A DNA stretch of 64,000 nt from Nakaseomyces glabratus. Lineage: Eukaryota; Ascomycota; Saccharomycetes; Saccharomycetales; Saccharomycetaceae. Location: contig NC_088953.1 of assembly GCF_010111755.1 (NCBI RefSeq), positions 248,001 through 312,000 of the forward strand, given 5' to 3'. The position numbers and the translations under genes are program-made. Below the pieces are notes generated by a model, which was given only the letters and a program-made list of their open reading frames with translations, made no database searches and was not told the DNA's origin. The stretch's first letter is position 1. Each line of letters opens with the position of its first letter. Positions 1 to 9,459 of this stretch are shown here, piece by piece.

Positions 1-321
1 TTTCTGGAGTTAGATGCTTCAAGTATAGAATTTATAAACTATCATGACGATAGGGTCGAGAAAGAAACCAATGAATGCAAAGGTATGGCTCGCTTAAAAG
101 AGATTATAGACACACATCCGTGGACTGACTGCAAGGTAGTACTCAAAAATAAAGAGAGTACTTCTGATAAAGTGAATAAACCTGATCTGGAATACCTGAT
201 CGACACACTGAAGAAGGCAAAGATTCATTACCAAAAGTTATCCAATGGTTCCGATGGTTTTAGTGAGGAAGCCGAGCAGTTCGCTTTGCAAATGGCCACC
301 GATATTGCAAACAACTTATAA
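1..321 (+). CDS. IRC6: IRC6 orthologue, 3' end only (clathrin-adaptor accessory protein)
   Basis: The frame is open from the first base and ends in TAA at 319-321, so this is the last 106 codons of a gene whose start lies outside the window. The segment contains GMARLKEIIDTHPW, which resembles the C-terminal helix of the p34/AAGAB-Irc6 family, followed by a charged region and a final ALQMATDIANNL helix. Irc6 is a small-GTPase-like accessory factor that acts with clathrin AP-1 at the trans-Golgi network. The main support is position: the next genes are KEG1, ERJ5 and SAP155, the same order and orientations as YFR043C-YFR040W in S. cerevisiae. An internal ATG at 85 exists but the open frame continues upstream of it. 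Identity rests mostly on synteny. Confidence 0.65.
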   Translation, partial: FLELDASSIEFINYHDDRVEKETNECKGMARLKEIIDTHPWTDCKVVLKNKESTSDKVNKPDLEYLIDTLKKAKIHYQKLSNGSDGFSEEAEQFALQMATDIANNL

Positions 322-403
322 ATAATATGATATATCTTGAACTCTATATGCATTCTTTCTTCCGTTTAGTTAACAAACCTACTATCATTTGCTTGCGTAG
401 TAT

Positions 404-997
404 TCAATTCACCTGTAGGTGTCTCTTATATACAGTTAACGCCATTGGGAAATACAATATCAGCACCACAGTATTAACCAATTCCAGTTGCTCAGTAGTG
501 TGGTGATTTGGTAGTTGTCTATTCAGCAATAGCAGAACGAATTCGCTCAAGTATAAGCATGGCAACATCACATAGCTGATAAATTTCCAGTAACGAGTCT
601 CACGTTTGTAGTTTGGCCCTCTCTTGAATAGCCTGCACCAGTGCTGGTACGACTCCACCAGACTGACACCTATTATAAATGTAGAGTAAGCACTAGTCTT
701 CAATAAAGGAGCATGCTCATAGTCATCGTAGAAGTGCAAATTCAGCACTAAGTACAGGTAGTTCAATGACTTGAGCACTCTCTGGGAAATAAAACCGCGT
801 AATCCATGGAAGTATAGAGACCACAGCACTTCAAACACAGACACAATCACCAACAAGTAACAGAGGTATTCGTGTATTCCACCAGGGAGATAACGAGAGC
901 CCACCAGGGGCATCAACACCAGCCACCTGCCAAAGAGTGCCAGGTACAGTAGCGTGGTCTGCAATTGATACAATTGAAACAGCTTATGCGTAAACAT
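404..997 (-). CDS. KEG1: Keg1-like ER membrane protein
   Basis: A 197-residue protein, close to the 200 residues of S. cerevisiae Keg1, an essential ER membrane protein that binds Kre6 and supports beta-1,6-glucan synthesis. The sequence has at least four hydrophobic segments: around residues 12-34, 44-62, 140-160 and 175-190. The start is the ATG at 995-997; a GTG just upstream in frame is not a plausible yeast start. It lies between IRC6 and ERJ5, as in the YFR041C-YFR042W-YFR043C neighbourhood, and is divergent from ERJ5 with about 260 bp between them. No catalytic motif is expected or seen. The call combines length, membrane topology and synteny. Confidence 0.8.
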   Translation of the reverse strand: MFTHKLFQLYQLQTTLLYLALFGRWLVLMPLVGSRYLPGGIHEYLCYLLVIVSVFEVLWSLYFHGLRGFISQRVLKSLNYLYLVLNLHFYDDYEHAPLLKTSAYSTFIIGVSLVESYQHWCRLFKRGPNYKRETRYWKFISYVMLPCLYLSEFVLLLLNRQLPNHHTTEQLELVNTVVLILYFPMALTVYKRHLQVN

Positions 998-1104
998 CAC
1001 TTATACTAACAATTACTGCTGTTATCGATTTGTCAAGTCTATCCAGTGGCAATCAACCTTCTGTAAAATTATTGACACTTATTTGGCACTTTTTTCATTT
1101 TACA

Positions 1105-1129
1105 AGCTCATCGGGTTCTTGCCAGCGTA
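1105..1129. promoter_or_regulatory. KEG1/ERJ5 divergent promoter with weak PAC-like and UPRE-like sites
   Basis: The 258-bp space between the two start codons holds AGCTCATCGG at 1105-1114 (one base from the PAC element GCGATGAGCT read on the other strand) and CAGCGTA at 1123-1129 (one base from the Hac1 site CAGNGTG). Both products are ER proteins, so unfolded-protein-response control would make sense, but both matches are imperfect. Confidence 0.25.
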
Positions 1130-1255
1130 GCATCAAGGAAACTGAGAATTGAGCTGCACTGGGTACTTATAAAAACTACTGTCCTAGACAATTATAGGTT
1201 ACCGTGACAGAATTGAACTAGTGTCAGGCGGCAATAGCAAGAAGTTTGTATAGAA

Positions 1256-2149
1256 ATGGTTGGTATTAGTCGTCAGTTGGTCGTGCTGGTATGCCTGCTT
1301 GCGGTGGCGTACTGTTTCACCGCAGAAGAAGTTGAAATATTCCAACTACAAAAGGAGATAGCTAAGAAGTATGGCGATTTCTACAAGTTTTTGAAGCTGC
1401 CTAATGGGAAGTCATCTACTGAGAAGCAAATTAATAAGAATTTGAGGAAGTTGGCTAGAAAGTACCATCCGGATAAGAATCCCAAGCACAAGAAGCTCTA
1501 TGCCCGTTTGAACTTGGCCACCAAGATTCTAACGAACCATTCTTCTCGTAAGACTTACGACTATTATCTTAAGAATGGATTCCCAGACTACGATTTTAGC
1601 AAAGGTGGTTTCTTTTTCCAAAGAGCTCAGCCAAAGACGTGGTTTATCATTGGTTTCGTCTTATTAGTTGCTACAGCTTTCCACTACATCATCTTGAAGT
1701 TGCAATATAATTCAAACAGAAGAAGAATAGCTAGATTCATTCAAAGTTGTAAAGAACAAGATACCACTGATGGTCTGGGAGAGAAATCTCTGTTCTTTAA
1801 GCAACATGAGGATGACCCAGGTAAAGAACTTGTACTAAGATTCGGTGATGTATTTGTCATAGAAGAAGATGGTTCTGAATCTCTGATCTCTGAGGACACC
1901 ATTGAGGAACCTAAACTCACCGATGCTCTATTATTCAAGTTTTTAAATGCCGTCAAGAATAGAACTGTTGGTAAACTTTTCAAGAGTACCACTAAGAAAC
2001 TACACGAGGAAACTACCGAGAAGATTGATGTGGCAGAAGACAATTCAAATGACGATAAGAAACCAAAGGCTGAAATGAAAATTAAGCCTGGTCAAAAGAA
2101 AATGACATTGCCAAATGGAAAGGTAATTTATTCTCGTAAATCGGACTGA
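1256..2149 (+). CDS. ERJ5: Erj5-type ER J-protein (Hsp40 co-chaperone)
   Basis: A 297-residue type I ER membrane J-protein, close to the 295 residues of S. cerevisiae Erj5, which helps preserve ER folding capacity with Kar2. An N-terminal signal peptide covers about residues 1-21. A luminal J-domain follows (about 40-107) with the HPD loop at 71-73 that activates Hsp70, then a transmembrane helix at about 129-147. The remainder is a lysine- and acid-rich cytosolic tail. The start is the first ATG and gives a proper signal peptide. Neighbours KEG1 and SAP155 match YFR040W-YFR042W. Confidence 0.93.
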   Translation: MVGISRQLVVLVCLLAVAYCFTAEEVEIFQLQKEIAKKYGDFYKFLKLPNGKSSTEKQINKNLRKLARKYHPDKNPKHKKLYARLNLATKILTNHSSRKTYDYYLKNGFPDYDFSKGGFFFQRAQPKTWFIIGFVLLVATAFHYIILKLQYNSNRRRIARFIQSCKEQDTTDGLGEKSLFFKQHEDDPGKELVLRFGDVFVIEEDGSESLISEDTIEEPKLTDALLFKFLNAVKNRTVGKLFKSTTKKLHEETTEKIDVAEDNSNDDKKPKAEMKIKPGQKKMTLPNGKVIYSRKSD

Positions 2150-2596
2150 ACTATTTTGGTTTTGCGAATCATAACTGTGTTGACACACCTAATGATTAAT
2201 GAAACTACAATTACTATAGACAGTGAGTACTAAATAACTAATCTCCTATATAAGTCAAACTTATAATGTAATTGAATAATAAATAAATGTATTAGAGCTT
2301 ACTTACGTTAGCACGGTTTTGTATTTACACAAGATCATATATCATGATTCCAAGTCTAGAGCTTAGTCATTAGGAGAAGTGAATAAAAATAAAAATAAAA
2401 TCTAATTAAAATCATCAAAACAAATGCAATAATAAAATATGCAGGCTCTAGGCTAAGCATGAAAAACAACAAGAAAATTAGGAATAATATCAAGGAACCC
2501 TTTAATAGATTTAGTTAATCTAAGTTTTGAAATAAGGAAGAATACGGAATATGCATATTCATAAATTGACAATCGCAGATGGTAAGTCATATGGCA
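2150..2596. other. AT-rich intergenic space between convergent ERJ5 and SAP155-type gene
   Basis: This 447-bp stretch separates two stop codons. It is very AT-rich, with several TATATA/AATAAA-like 3'-end signals on both strands. I see no gene, RNA structure or repeat in it. Confidence 0.6.
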
Positions 2597-5473
2597 TTAC
2601 TGATTATCTGGAATCTCTTCTGGACCACCAAGAATAATAACACCATTTGCAGCATTTTTAGCATCAACTTCTTGCTGTGCTTTTACTACTAACATATCGC
2701 GAAGCTTGAGATGGAGGTCAGATTCAGTAGACAATGAAAGCTGCTCCTCAAGATTTTCGACATTAATTAACTTTCCACCCGATACATCATTTTCATCATC
2801 ATAGTCAAGATAGTTACCGTCATTCATTTGAGGAACAATATTTCCATTAGCATCTTCCACAAAATTACCGCCACCCAAAATTTTAGAATACATCAATCTT
2901 GTACGGTTCAAAACTTCCTCTGAATAATATTGCCAATCATCTTCCTGAAGGGAATCTTGAATATCAGTAGATATTAGCTCCACTTTGTATAGCTTTGAAA
3001 ACTTAACTACTTCCTCAGCGATCAAAACCAAGTGTCCCATAAAACCCAAGTTAGTATTCTTTTCCTCATAAAACTTATATGATTTATGATAGCCTTCCAA
3101 AATAAAGTCCTTGGTAATACTGAAGTCCTTTAGCTTTGCATCCTTAGCAGCTTCACTATCCATATATTGAAACGATCCTTCCAGATTAAATAATGAGAAG
3201 ACCAAAAATGAGTTGTAAGAGAAGTCCATTCTACCGTTAAATATCTGTTGAATAATATCAAATATAACATTATGCCAAAAGTTATTCCACGGGTGATTCA
3301 AAAATAGTTTCATAATCTTAGGAATTATTTGACAGTCATATAACTTGATTTTGAATAAGTCACCAATAGTAGGGTTGGTTCGCAGTTTGGAGTTCTGGTT
3401 TTCATTAATGTATGGTATCTCAAATGTCTCATCAATTTCATCATTTTCATCCTGGTTTATATGCTCAAATTCATCATGACTTTCATTTTCAGACTGAATG
3501 CCATCAAAGGCGTCATGCTTGTCATTTTGCTGCGCAGTATCTGATTTCCTTTTATTATCAACAGAAGGGTTAATAGTTAAATCATTCAATGCATCTTGTA
3601 ACTGAAATGATACTTGTTTTCTAACCTTGTCACGTACTCTTGCAATTCTTTCAGCTCTTTTAGTATTTAGAAGACCCATATTAGAACAATGCAATAATTC
3701 AGCAATCAGCTCTACTATTTTGAATCTTTCGAAACCTATCGGTATAAATTTTTCATTCATTTGGTTTGTTAATAACATATCGTCATTTGTATCATTATTA
3801 TCATAAATATCATCAATAATTTCAAACAACTTTGGAAGATTTGCAGCGAACCTTCTCAGTAAATAACCCAAGAAAATGGGATCTCTATCTGATGGAGGAT
3901 GTGTTTCTAACGTCGTATCTAATAAATTAACTTGATCGTAGTCCGAGTTATTTTTACGAATCAGTTCAATGACAATCGATATTGTACTATTAAGAGCAGC
4001 CCCTCTTTCATTTAAAACTATCTTTATCATCTTATCGATAGACTTTGGCGAGGCTAATCGTCTAGTTAGAGAATTTGGACCGATGGATAATTCATCCAAC
4101 GGAGCATTTGCGGAAATCACAATCAGAGCTTTAAGAAAATCGCACACACATGCCTGAATGTCAGCGCTGTAGAGGTTATTGTTCAAAAACTTGAGAAGTT
4201 TATCTATGAGTTTTTGATCTGATACCAATTCAATAACACCTGTAGGAGATTCAATTTTATCTGTTGAAATCAATTTTAGGAAAAAATCCATCAGCAAGGC
4301 AATATCTATGTGCATTAACATATCATCCACAAGAGAACTCTGAGATCTAATAAAGTTTAAGTATTGATCTTGTCTGGTTATCAATAAGTTCTGATTCATC
4401 TTCAAAAAAATCGGAATTAAGGGCGACCTTTCAAACTTAAAGTTTGGATTATGCAATAAATTCCATATTTTTGATAAATGTTCCTTATTTTTGACCAGCG
4501 ATTCTGTGATTAACCAAATATCTAAGGAAAATATCTCAGCGATTAGATTAGCTCTTGACAGATATTCATCTTCGTCTTCTGCATTATCTTCAATGACTTT
4601 GTTGAAATCCATCTCGATACCTTCGTCTGCTGGTGAGTTTTCTCTCGTCACGTTCACCGTGTCTGCTTCAACCATTTTAAATTGATCAACACAAAACAAC
4701 AATTGGTCAAGTAAGTAATCTATATTTTCTACTCTCTCCTTTTCATTCTCTTTGAAGAAAAATCCAAAGCATATAAAATCGATTAGACCCTTGTTTTGAG
4801 CTGCTAATTCATTCAGAAGTTCACCTTCCTTCAACATGCGATCAATAAAAGAGCTATCTAGCCTTTGTTCAGTTTCTTCACCTGTTAATGGAACTGTCAA
4901 TTCTGCCAACTCAGACCCGTTTATTGTCATCGATGTTGCTGACTGGGACCTGGAGGACAAGAAACTATTAGAACTGCTTGAGCTTGCTGTATGCGTAGTG
5001 GTAGTGAAGCCTGGCTCATTTGGATTTACATCAATGGTATCATCGTCTACATCCTCATTATCTTCGATGTACTTGCTATCAGATTTCAAGTACTTACCAC
5101 TAGTTAGGCCAACGTCGATGCCGCTGTCATCATTAATTTTATCATTATCATCATCATCTCTACGCTTGTCATCAACGTTATTCTCCTTGTTGTTGACGTC
5201 GCCATCACATTCGTCATCGCCGTCTTCTTCTTCTTCTTCTTCTTCATCCTCGTCTTCTTCTTTCCTTCTTTTCCTCTTGGAATCATCGATGCCAAACGCA
5301 CTTCTGCTGTTCTTGTCCTCACGGGTCCGCTTACCTTCCAAAGACGCCTCGGTTCTGAACACGCTTGGAATGACAATATCTTTCTCTAGTCTATGCAAAA
5401 CGGTGAGGTACTCGTCGAGTATCTTATCGATATCCGAGTGAGACGGAGTCTGACCGAATGGCCAAAACGACAT
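2597..5473 (-). CDS. SAP155: SAP155/SAP4-type Sit4 phosphatase-associated protein
   Basis: A 958-residue SAPS-family protein. Members bind the PP2A-like phosphatase Sit4 (PP6 type) and are needed for its function in G1 progression and TOR-linked nutrient signalling. The N terminus MSFWPFGQ is typical of the yeast Sap4/Sap155 pair. It is followed by a long acidic, low-complexity segment (about residues 72-150, including an unbroken run of glutamates), then the conserved SAPS core from about residue 208, with LLNELAAQNKGLIDFICFGF, through to EEQLSLSTESDLHLKLRDML near the C terminus. It is divergent from the SHE10/OSW7 gene, an arrangement found at both S. cerevisiae ohnologue loci (SAP155-OSW7 and SAP4-SHE10). 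The adjacent ERJ5 and KEG1 favour the SAP155 side. Confidence 0.9.
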   Translation of the reverse strand: MSFWPFGQTPSHSDIDKILDEYLTVLHRLEKDIVIPSVFRTEASLEGKRTREDKNSRSAFGIDDSKRKRRKEEDEDEEEEEEEDGDDECDGDVNNKENNVDDKRRDDDDNDKINDDSGIDVGLTSGKYLKSDSKYIEDNEDVDDDTIDVNPNEPGFTTTTHTASSSSSNSFLSSRSQSATSMTINGSELAELTVPLTGEETEQRLDSSFIDRMLKEGELLNELAAQNKGLIDFICFGFFFKENEKERVENIDYLLDQLLFCVDQFKMVEADTVNVTRENSPADEGIEMDFNKVIEDNAEDEDEYLSRANLIAEIFSLDIWLITESLVKNKEHLSKIWNLLHNPNFKFERSPLIPIFLKMNQNLLITRQDQYLNFIRSQSSLVDDMLMHIDIALLMDFFLKLISTDKIESPTGVIELVSDQKLIDKLLKFLNNNLYSADIQACVCDFLKALIVISANAPLDELSIGPNSLTRRLASPKSIDKMIKIVLNERGAALNSTISIVIELIRKNNSDYDQVNLLDTTLETHPPSDRDPIFLGYLLRRFAANLPKLFEIIDDIYDNNDTNDDMLLTNQMNEKFIPIGFERFKIVELIAELLHCSNMGLLNTKRAERIARVRDKVRKQVSFQLQDALNDLTINPSVDNKRKSDTAQQNDKHDAFDGIQSENESHDEFEHINQDENDEIDETFEIPYINENQNSKLRTNPTIGDLFKIKLYDCQIIPKIMKLFLNHPWNNFWHNVIFDIIQQIFNGRMDFSYNSFLVFSLFNLEGSFQYMDSEAAKDAKLKDFSITKDFILEGYHKSYKFYEEKNTNLGFMGHLVLIAEEVVKFSKLYKVELISTDIQDSLQEDDWQYYSEEVLNRTRLMYSKILGGGNFVEDANGNIVPQMNDGNYLDYDDENDVSGGKLINVENLEEQLSLSTESDLHLKLRDMLVVKAQQEVDAKNAANGVIILGGPEEIPDNQ

Positions 5474-6310
5474 AGCTGATGTGTTTGTCTTTTGTGATTC
5501 TAATTGGCCTTATAACTTGTAGCAGGGGAGAGGAAAGATAGGTACTCAAATCAAAAAATAATAACAACCTTTGGAGTCTGGAGTTTGGGGACTGTATTTA
5601 CAAATGACTCTCAATTAAAAGCTAAGCACAGACGTTTCCAATCGTCTTCACTTTATTTCGTTTTCTCCCTATTCCAAAAAGCCTAAATTACTGCTATAAC
5701 AAACAACAATCGCTTCCCAGGATTAGGATACACTTTTGCACAAATAGTGGAAAAGGTTATGCTCGATTTATATTTGCTCTTCAACTACTTCCAAAAGCCT
5801 TGGGACAGAGGGGAAGAGCAAGAGACAAAAGTACAGAGTGTAGGGATTCTTGTAGTACGCAACGGGGGATTTGTCATATGCCCAGGTTCCTAGGCAAGTG
5901 ATATTATCAAATTTGTAAGGGAAAGATCGACGGCACTATAGAACTGTAACCTAGACTAGCTAATTCACCAATGCTGCTAATACCAAAAGACTGTTCTGTA
6001 CTTTAAAACTGATAAAGCTAAAACCAAAACTGGCAAACCAGAGCCTATTATGGTCGTCATCGTCGCAGTTTTGGGACTCAGAGGGCACCCACAGTAGAAA
6101 TCGTATATATGTATTATAAGCGTGATTGGTACGTAAATGATTATACACGTATACTATGATATAAATCAGCCCATCACATAAACAACTCACAAGCCTTCGA
6201 TGTACCTTTTTAGTTCAACATAGTTACAGTCATTAGGATATGTTATTTTAAAGGCAGGACAGGGATACAGAAACACATTACAATCAGTACAAAATACAAG
6301 ACACTCAACG
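5474..6310. promoter_or_regulatory. Divergent promoter region of SAP155-type and SHE10/OSW7 genes
   Basis: This 837-bp region carries AGGGG stress-element cores (near 5526 and 5816), a CACAAAT at 5739-5745 that fits the core of the mid-sporulation element bound by Ndt80, and TATA-like runs near 6105. The sporulation-type site is plausible because SHE10 and OSW7 act in spore-wall formation, but such short matches are common by chance. No gene was found. Confidence 0.3.
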
Positions 6311-7753
6311 ATGGCTAGAGGGTTGTTTTTGGTGGTGCTGGTGGCGGCGAGTGTGCTGCTGGGAGTGCTGTATAGGGATCCGATGACACCTGGGTGTATG
6401 GACATGATCAAGTACACCGGTTACCAGAGCACATCTGTTCCGTACTTGGCGGTGCTGATAGAGCTTTTGTTGGACATGTGGGGGAAAGTAGTGGAGTTTG
6501 TGCACCGAAATAGGCTGTGCTGTACGCTGCATAGGAAGCTGGGCCCGCTTTTGCAGCACCTGAGGATAGTGCTGTACTACTTGAAGCCGTTTGCACAACA
6601 GGCGTCGAGCTCGTTCAACGATGGGTTTGCGATACTGCGTGGGAACCTGGACTTCTCGAGGATAGACGAGGGTTACTCTATGCTTTCGCTGATAAACAAC
6701 GGTAGGAATGTGATCGAGAGCGATGAGGAAGATGAGGACGAAGAAGACGGGGACGAGAAGAGCACCAAGAATAAGAAACAGAGCAAGAATAAAGAACAAG
6801 CGGAGTCTAGCAACGTGGACGCCATTGTGGATGCTGTACTGAACGATCCTACAGACGTAACGTTACACAAAGATACAGATGATAGCGCAGTACAGTTCCC
6901 ACAACTAAGCGAACTAATAAACACTGAAGTGCTCCTACAGGAAGGTGGGTTCAACATTTGGGTGAAGAGTATATCCCGTAAATTCAAGGCGATCGAGAAT
7001 GAATTATCGCAAGAGGTCGACAACACTATCTCGAGCACTGTTGTATCTGGTGTTGAGAACTTCCAGAAGGATATCGAGGAACTGCGATCCGACATGGACG
7101 CGCAGATTTCAATTTTGAAGGACACAGTGCAGAACATCAACTGCACCATGATATACGACGAAAACACCGACAGTGTATTTTACTATGACCATACGGGGCA
7201 AAAACTGCTGGACACATATGTGACAAGACCACTAATCATGCACCATCTGAAGTCAACAGAGACTAGACTAGAGCAACTAGTCGAAGCAGTGAAGTTACAA
7301 GTGGAAAACATGGTTGAGCAATCACATATAGCCCTGGAGGCAGTACGAAACGAAACTATAGAAGCATACGAAGAATGGGGGGACACATTCTACACGGAGT
7401 GGTCGAAGTACATGGCCTATAGAGACATATATGACGAGGACGGCGAGGAGCCCAGGCCACTGGCCATCGATGGCAAGGGTAAGGGAGAAGACCAAGGCGA
7501 TGACGAAGTCGCTAAGATATATGAGGATTGGTTCGAATTCACTCTACACAAGAAGGACATCATCCAGTTCAGGGATCAGCTGCTGCACAAGCAGCTGGAC
7601 ACCAAGAAACTGAAACAATTTGAAACGAGCCTGGACTCGCAGCTTGACTCGCTGGAGAAGACATACACAGCACAAATCCAGTCGCTGCGGTCCCAGGCAG
7701 ACAGACTCCTAAAGGACCGTGACCACAAAGAAGCACAGATGTTCAAGCAATGA
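6311..7753 (+). CDS. SHE10: SHE10/OSW7-family protein (spore-wall assembly)
   Basis: A 480-residue protein of the Saccharomycetaceae-specific She10/Osw7 family, which has redundant roles in outer spore-wall assembly. Residues 3-20 form a hydrophobic signal or anchor segment, followed by an N-terminal conserved region with several cysteines. An acidic and lysine-rich linker lies at about 137-170, and the C-terminal half is rich in predicted coiled coil (about 210-350 and 410-478). The coding sequence uses unusually many G/C-ending codons compared with the neighbouring SAP gene. It is divergent from SAP155, as in both ohnologue loci, so this single copy could be called SHE10 or OSW7; synteny with ERJ5 and KEG1 suggests the OSW7 position. 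Biochemical function is unknown. Confidence 0.82.
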   Translation: MARGLFLVVLVAASVLLGVLYRDPMTPGCMDMIKYTGYQSTSVPYLAVLIELLLDMWGKVVEFVHRNRLCCTLHRKLGPLLQHLRIVLYYLKPFAQQASSSFNDGFAILRGNLDFSRIDEGYSMLSLINNGRNVIESDEEDEDEEDGDEKSTKNKKQSKNKEQAESSNVDAIVDAVLNDPTDVTLHKDTDDSAVQFPQLSELINTEVLLQEGGFNIWVKSISRKFKAIENELSQEVDNTISSTVVSGVENFQKDIEELRSDMDAQISILKDTVQNINCTMIYDENTDSVFYYDHTGQKLLDTYVTRPLIMHHLKSTETRLEQLVEAVKLQVENMVEQSHIALEAVRNETIEAYEEWGDTFYTEWSKYMAYRDIYDEDGEEPRPLAIDGKGKGEDQGDDEVAKIYEDWFEFTLHKKDIIQFRDQLLHKQLDTKKLKQFETSLDSQLDSLEKTYTAQIQSLRSQADRLLKDRDHKEAQMFKQ

Positions 7754-7977
7754 AGCATTATTACAACTACATAGCATATATATATAATAGTAATACAATT
7801 GTTTTGGGATAGCACTCACACAGCTAATATCCGTTATAAGCTTCGTTTAGCACTGGCCGTGTCCACGGCCACCCCCCCCATACAGTACCCATTGCTTTTT
7901 TTTCCTTGAACTCTGTATTTGTGCGGGTGTTTCTGTGGAAAACTGGGAAAAATATTTCACAAGCTGAACAAAATCCA

Positions 7978-8024
7978 TAAAATTTTTCAGCTCATCACCA
8001 TTTTCTCGAGTAAAGTATATAAAG
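7978..8024 (+). promoter_or_regulatory. SAH1 core promoter (PAC-like element and TATA box)
   Basis: AAAATTTTTCAG followed by AGCTCATC (7989-7996) resembles an RRPE/PAC pair in reverse orientation, and TATATAAA lies at 8016-8023, about 87-94 bp ahead of the SAH1 ATG. This is a strong TATA promoter, as expected for a highly expressed gene. Confidence 0.55.
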
Positions 8025-8109
8025 GGCCCTGTTAAAATTCAGTACTGGTTCTTGATTCTTGCTATGATTGGTAAGACCCCTATAGAAACTTCAATAATAC
8101 ACACTAACA

Positions 8110-9459
8110 ATGTCTGCTCCAGCTCAAAACTACAAGATTGCTGATATCTCCCTAGCTGCCTTTGGTAGAAAGGAAATTGAATTGGCTGAGAATGAAATGC
8201 CAGGTTTGATGGCTATCAGAAAGGCCTACGCCGAGGCCCAGCCATTGAAGGGTGCTAGAATTGCTGGTTGTTTGCACATGACTATCCAAACCGCTGTCTT
8301 GATTGAGACTTTGGTTGCCTTGGGTGCTGAAGTTACCTGGACCTCCTGTAACATCTACTCTACTCAGGACCACGCTGCTGCTGCCATTGCTGCTTCTGGT
8401 GTCCCAGTCTTCGCTTGGAAGGGCGAGACCGAGGAAGAATACATGTGGTGTATTGAACAACAATTGTTTGCCTTCAAGGACAACAAGAAGTTGAACTTGA
8501 TCTTGGACGATGGTGGTGACTTGACCTCTTTTGTCCACGAGAAGTACCCAGAGATGTTGACTGACTGTTTCGGTCTATCCGAGGAAACCACCACTGGTGT
8601 CCACCACTTGTACAGAATGATGAGAGAAGGTAAGTTGAAGGTCCCAGCCATTAACGTCAACGACGCTGTCACCAAGTCCAAGTTCGACAACTTGTACGGT
8701 TGCAGAGAATCCTTGGTCGACGGTATCAAGAGAGCCACCGACGTCATGTTGGCCGGTAAGGTTGCTGTCGTTGCTGGTTTCGGTGATGTCGGTAAGGGTT
8801 GTGCCGCCTCTTTGAGAGGTATGGGTGCCCGTGTCTTGGTCACTGAAATCGACCCAATCAACGCTTTGCAAGCCGCTATGGAAGGTTACGAAGTCACCAC
8901 CATGGAAGACGCTGCCTCCGTTGGTCAAGTCTTCGTTACTACCACTGGTTGCAGAGACATCATCAAGGGTGAACACTTCGAAAAGATGCCAGAAGATGCC
9001 ATTGTCTGTAACATTGGTCACTTCGACATTGAAATCGATGTCGCTTGGTTGAAGGAAAACGCCAAGGAATGTATTAACATCAAGCCACAAGTTGACCGTT
9101 ACTTGCTATCCTCTGGCAGACACGTTATTTTGTTGGCTAACGGTAGATTGGTTAACTTGGGTTGTGCCACTGGTCACTCCTCTTTCGTCATGTCTTGTTC
9201 TTTCTCCAACCAAGTCTTGGCTCAAATTGCTTTGTTCAAGTCTGATGACAAGGCTTTCAGAACCAAGTTTGTTGAATTCGAAAAGACTGGTCCATTCGAA
9301 GTCGGTGTTCACGTTCTACCAAAGATCTTGGATGAAGCTGTCGCTAAGTTCCACTTGGAAAAGTTGGGTGTTAAGCTAACCACTTTGAGCGATGTCCAAT
9401 CCGAATACTTGGGTATTCCTCAACAAGGTCCATTCAAGGCTGACCACTACAGATACTAA
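8110..9459 (+). CDS. SAH1: S-adenosyl-L-homocysteine hydrolase
   Basis: Adenosylhomocysteinase (449 residues, the exact family length in yeast) reversibly splits S-adenosylhomocysteine to adenosine and homocysteine with a tightly bound NAD. It removes the product inhibitor of methyltransferases and feeds methionine resynthesis. The substrate-domain blocks [15 protein letters not shown] (54-68) and DDGGDLTS (133-140) are present. The Rossmann motif GFGDVGKG is at 223-230, and the C-terminal KADHYRY carries the lysine and tyrosine that close over the NAD of the neighbouring subunit. Codon use is strongly biased to preferred yeast codons, showing high expression. In S. cerevisiae SAH1 (YER043C) lies next to MXR1 and YEN1; here UTR2 stands between SAH1 and MXR1. 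Confidence 0.99.
   Translation: MSAPAQNYKIADISLAAFGRKEIELAENEMPGLMAIRKAYAEAQPLKGARIAGCLHMTIQTAVLIETLVALGAEVTWTSCNIYSTQDHAAAAIAASGVPVFAWKGETEEEYMWCIEQQLFAFKDNKKLNLILDDGGDLTSFVHEKYPEMLTDCFGLSEETTTGVHHLYRMMREGKLKVPAINVNDAVTKSKFDNLYGCRESLVDGIKRATDVMLAGKVAVVAGFGDVGKGCAASLRGMGARVLVTEIDPINALQAAMEGYEVTTMEDAASVGQVFVTTTGCRDIIKGEHFEKMPEDAIVCNIGHFDIEIDVAWLKENAKECINIKPQVDRYLLSSGRHVILLANGRLVNLGCATGHSSFVMSCSFSNQVLAQIALFKSDDKAFRTKFVEFEKTGPFEVGVHVLPKILDEAVAKFHLEKLGVKLTTLSDVQSEYLGIPQQGPFKADHYRY

Noticed and set aside
4836..5441. A 201-codon plus-strand frame opposite the SAP155-type gene
   Set aside because: It is antisense to the acidic GAA/GAT-rich tract and reads as Ser/Leu low complexity. Shadow of the real gene.
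6305..7167. Minus-strand frames opposite the SHE10/OSW7 gene
   Set aside because: Shadows of the plus-strand gene; they lack ATG-based conserved N termini and have His/Gln/Ser-rich composition.
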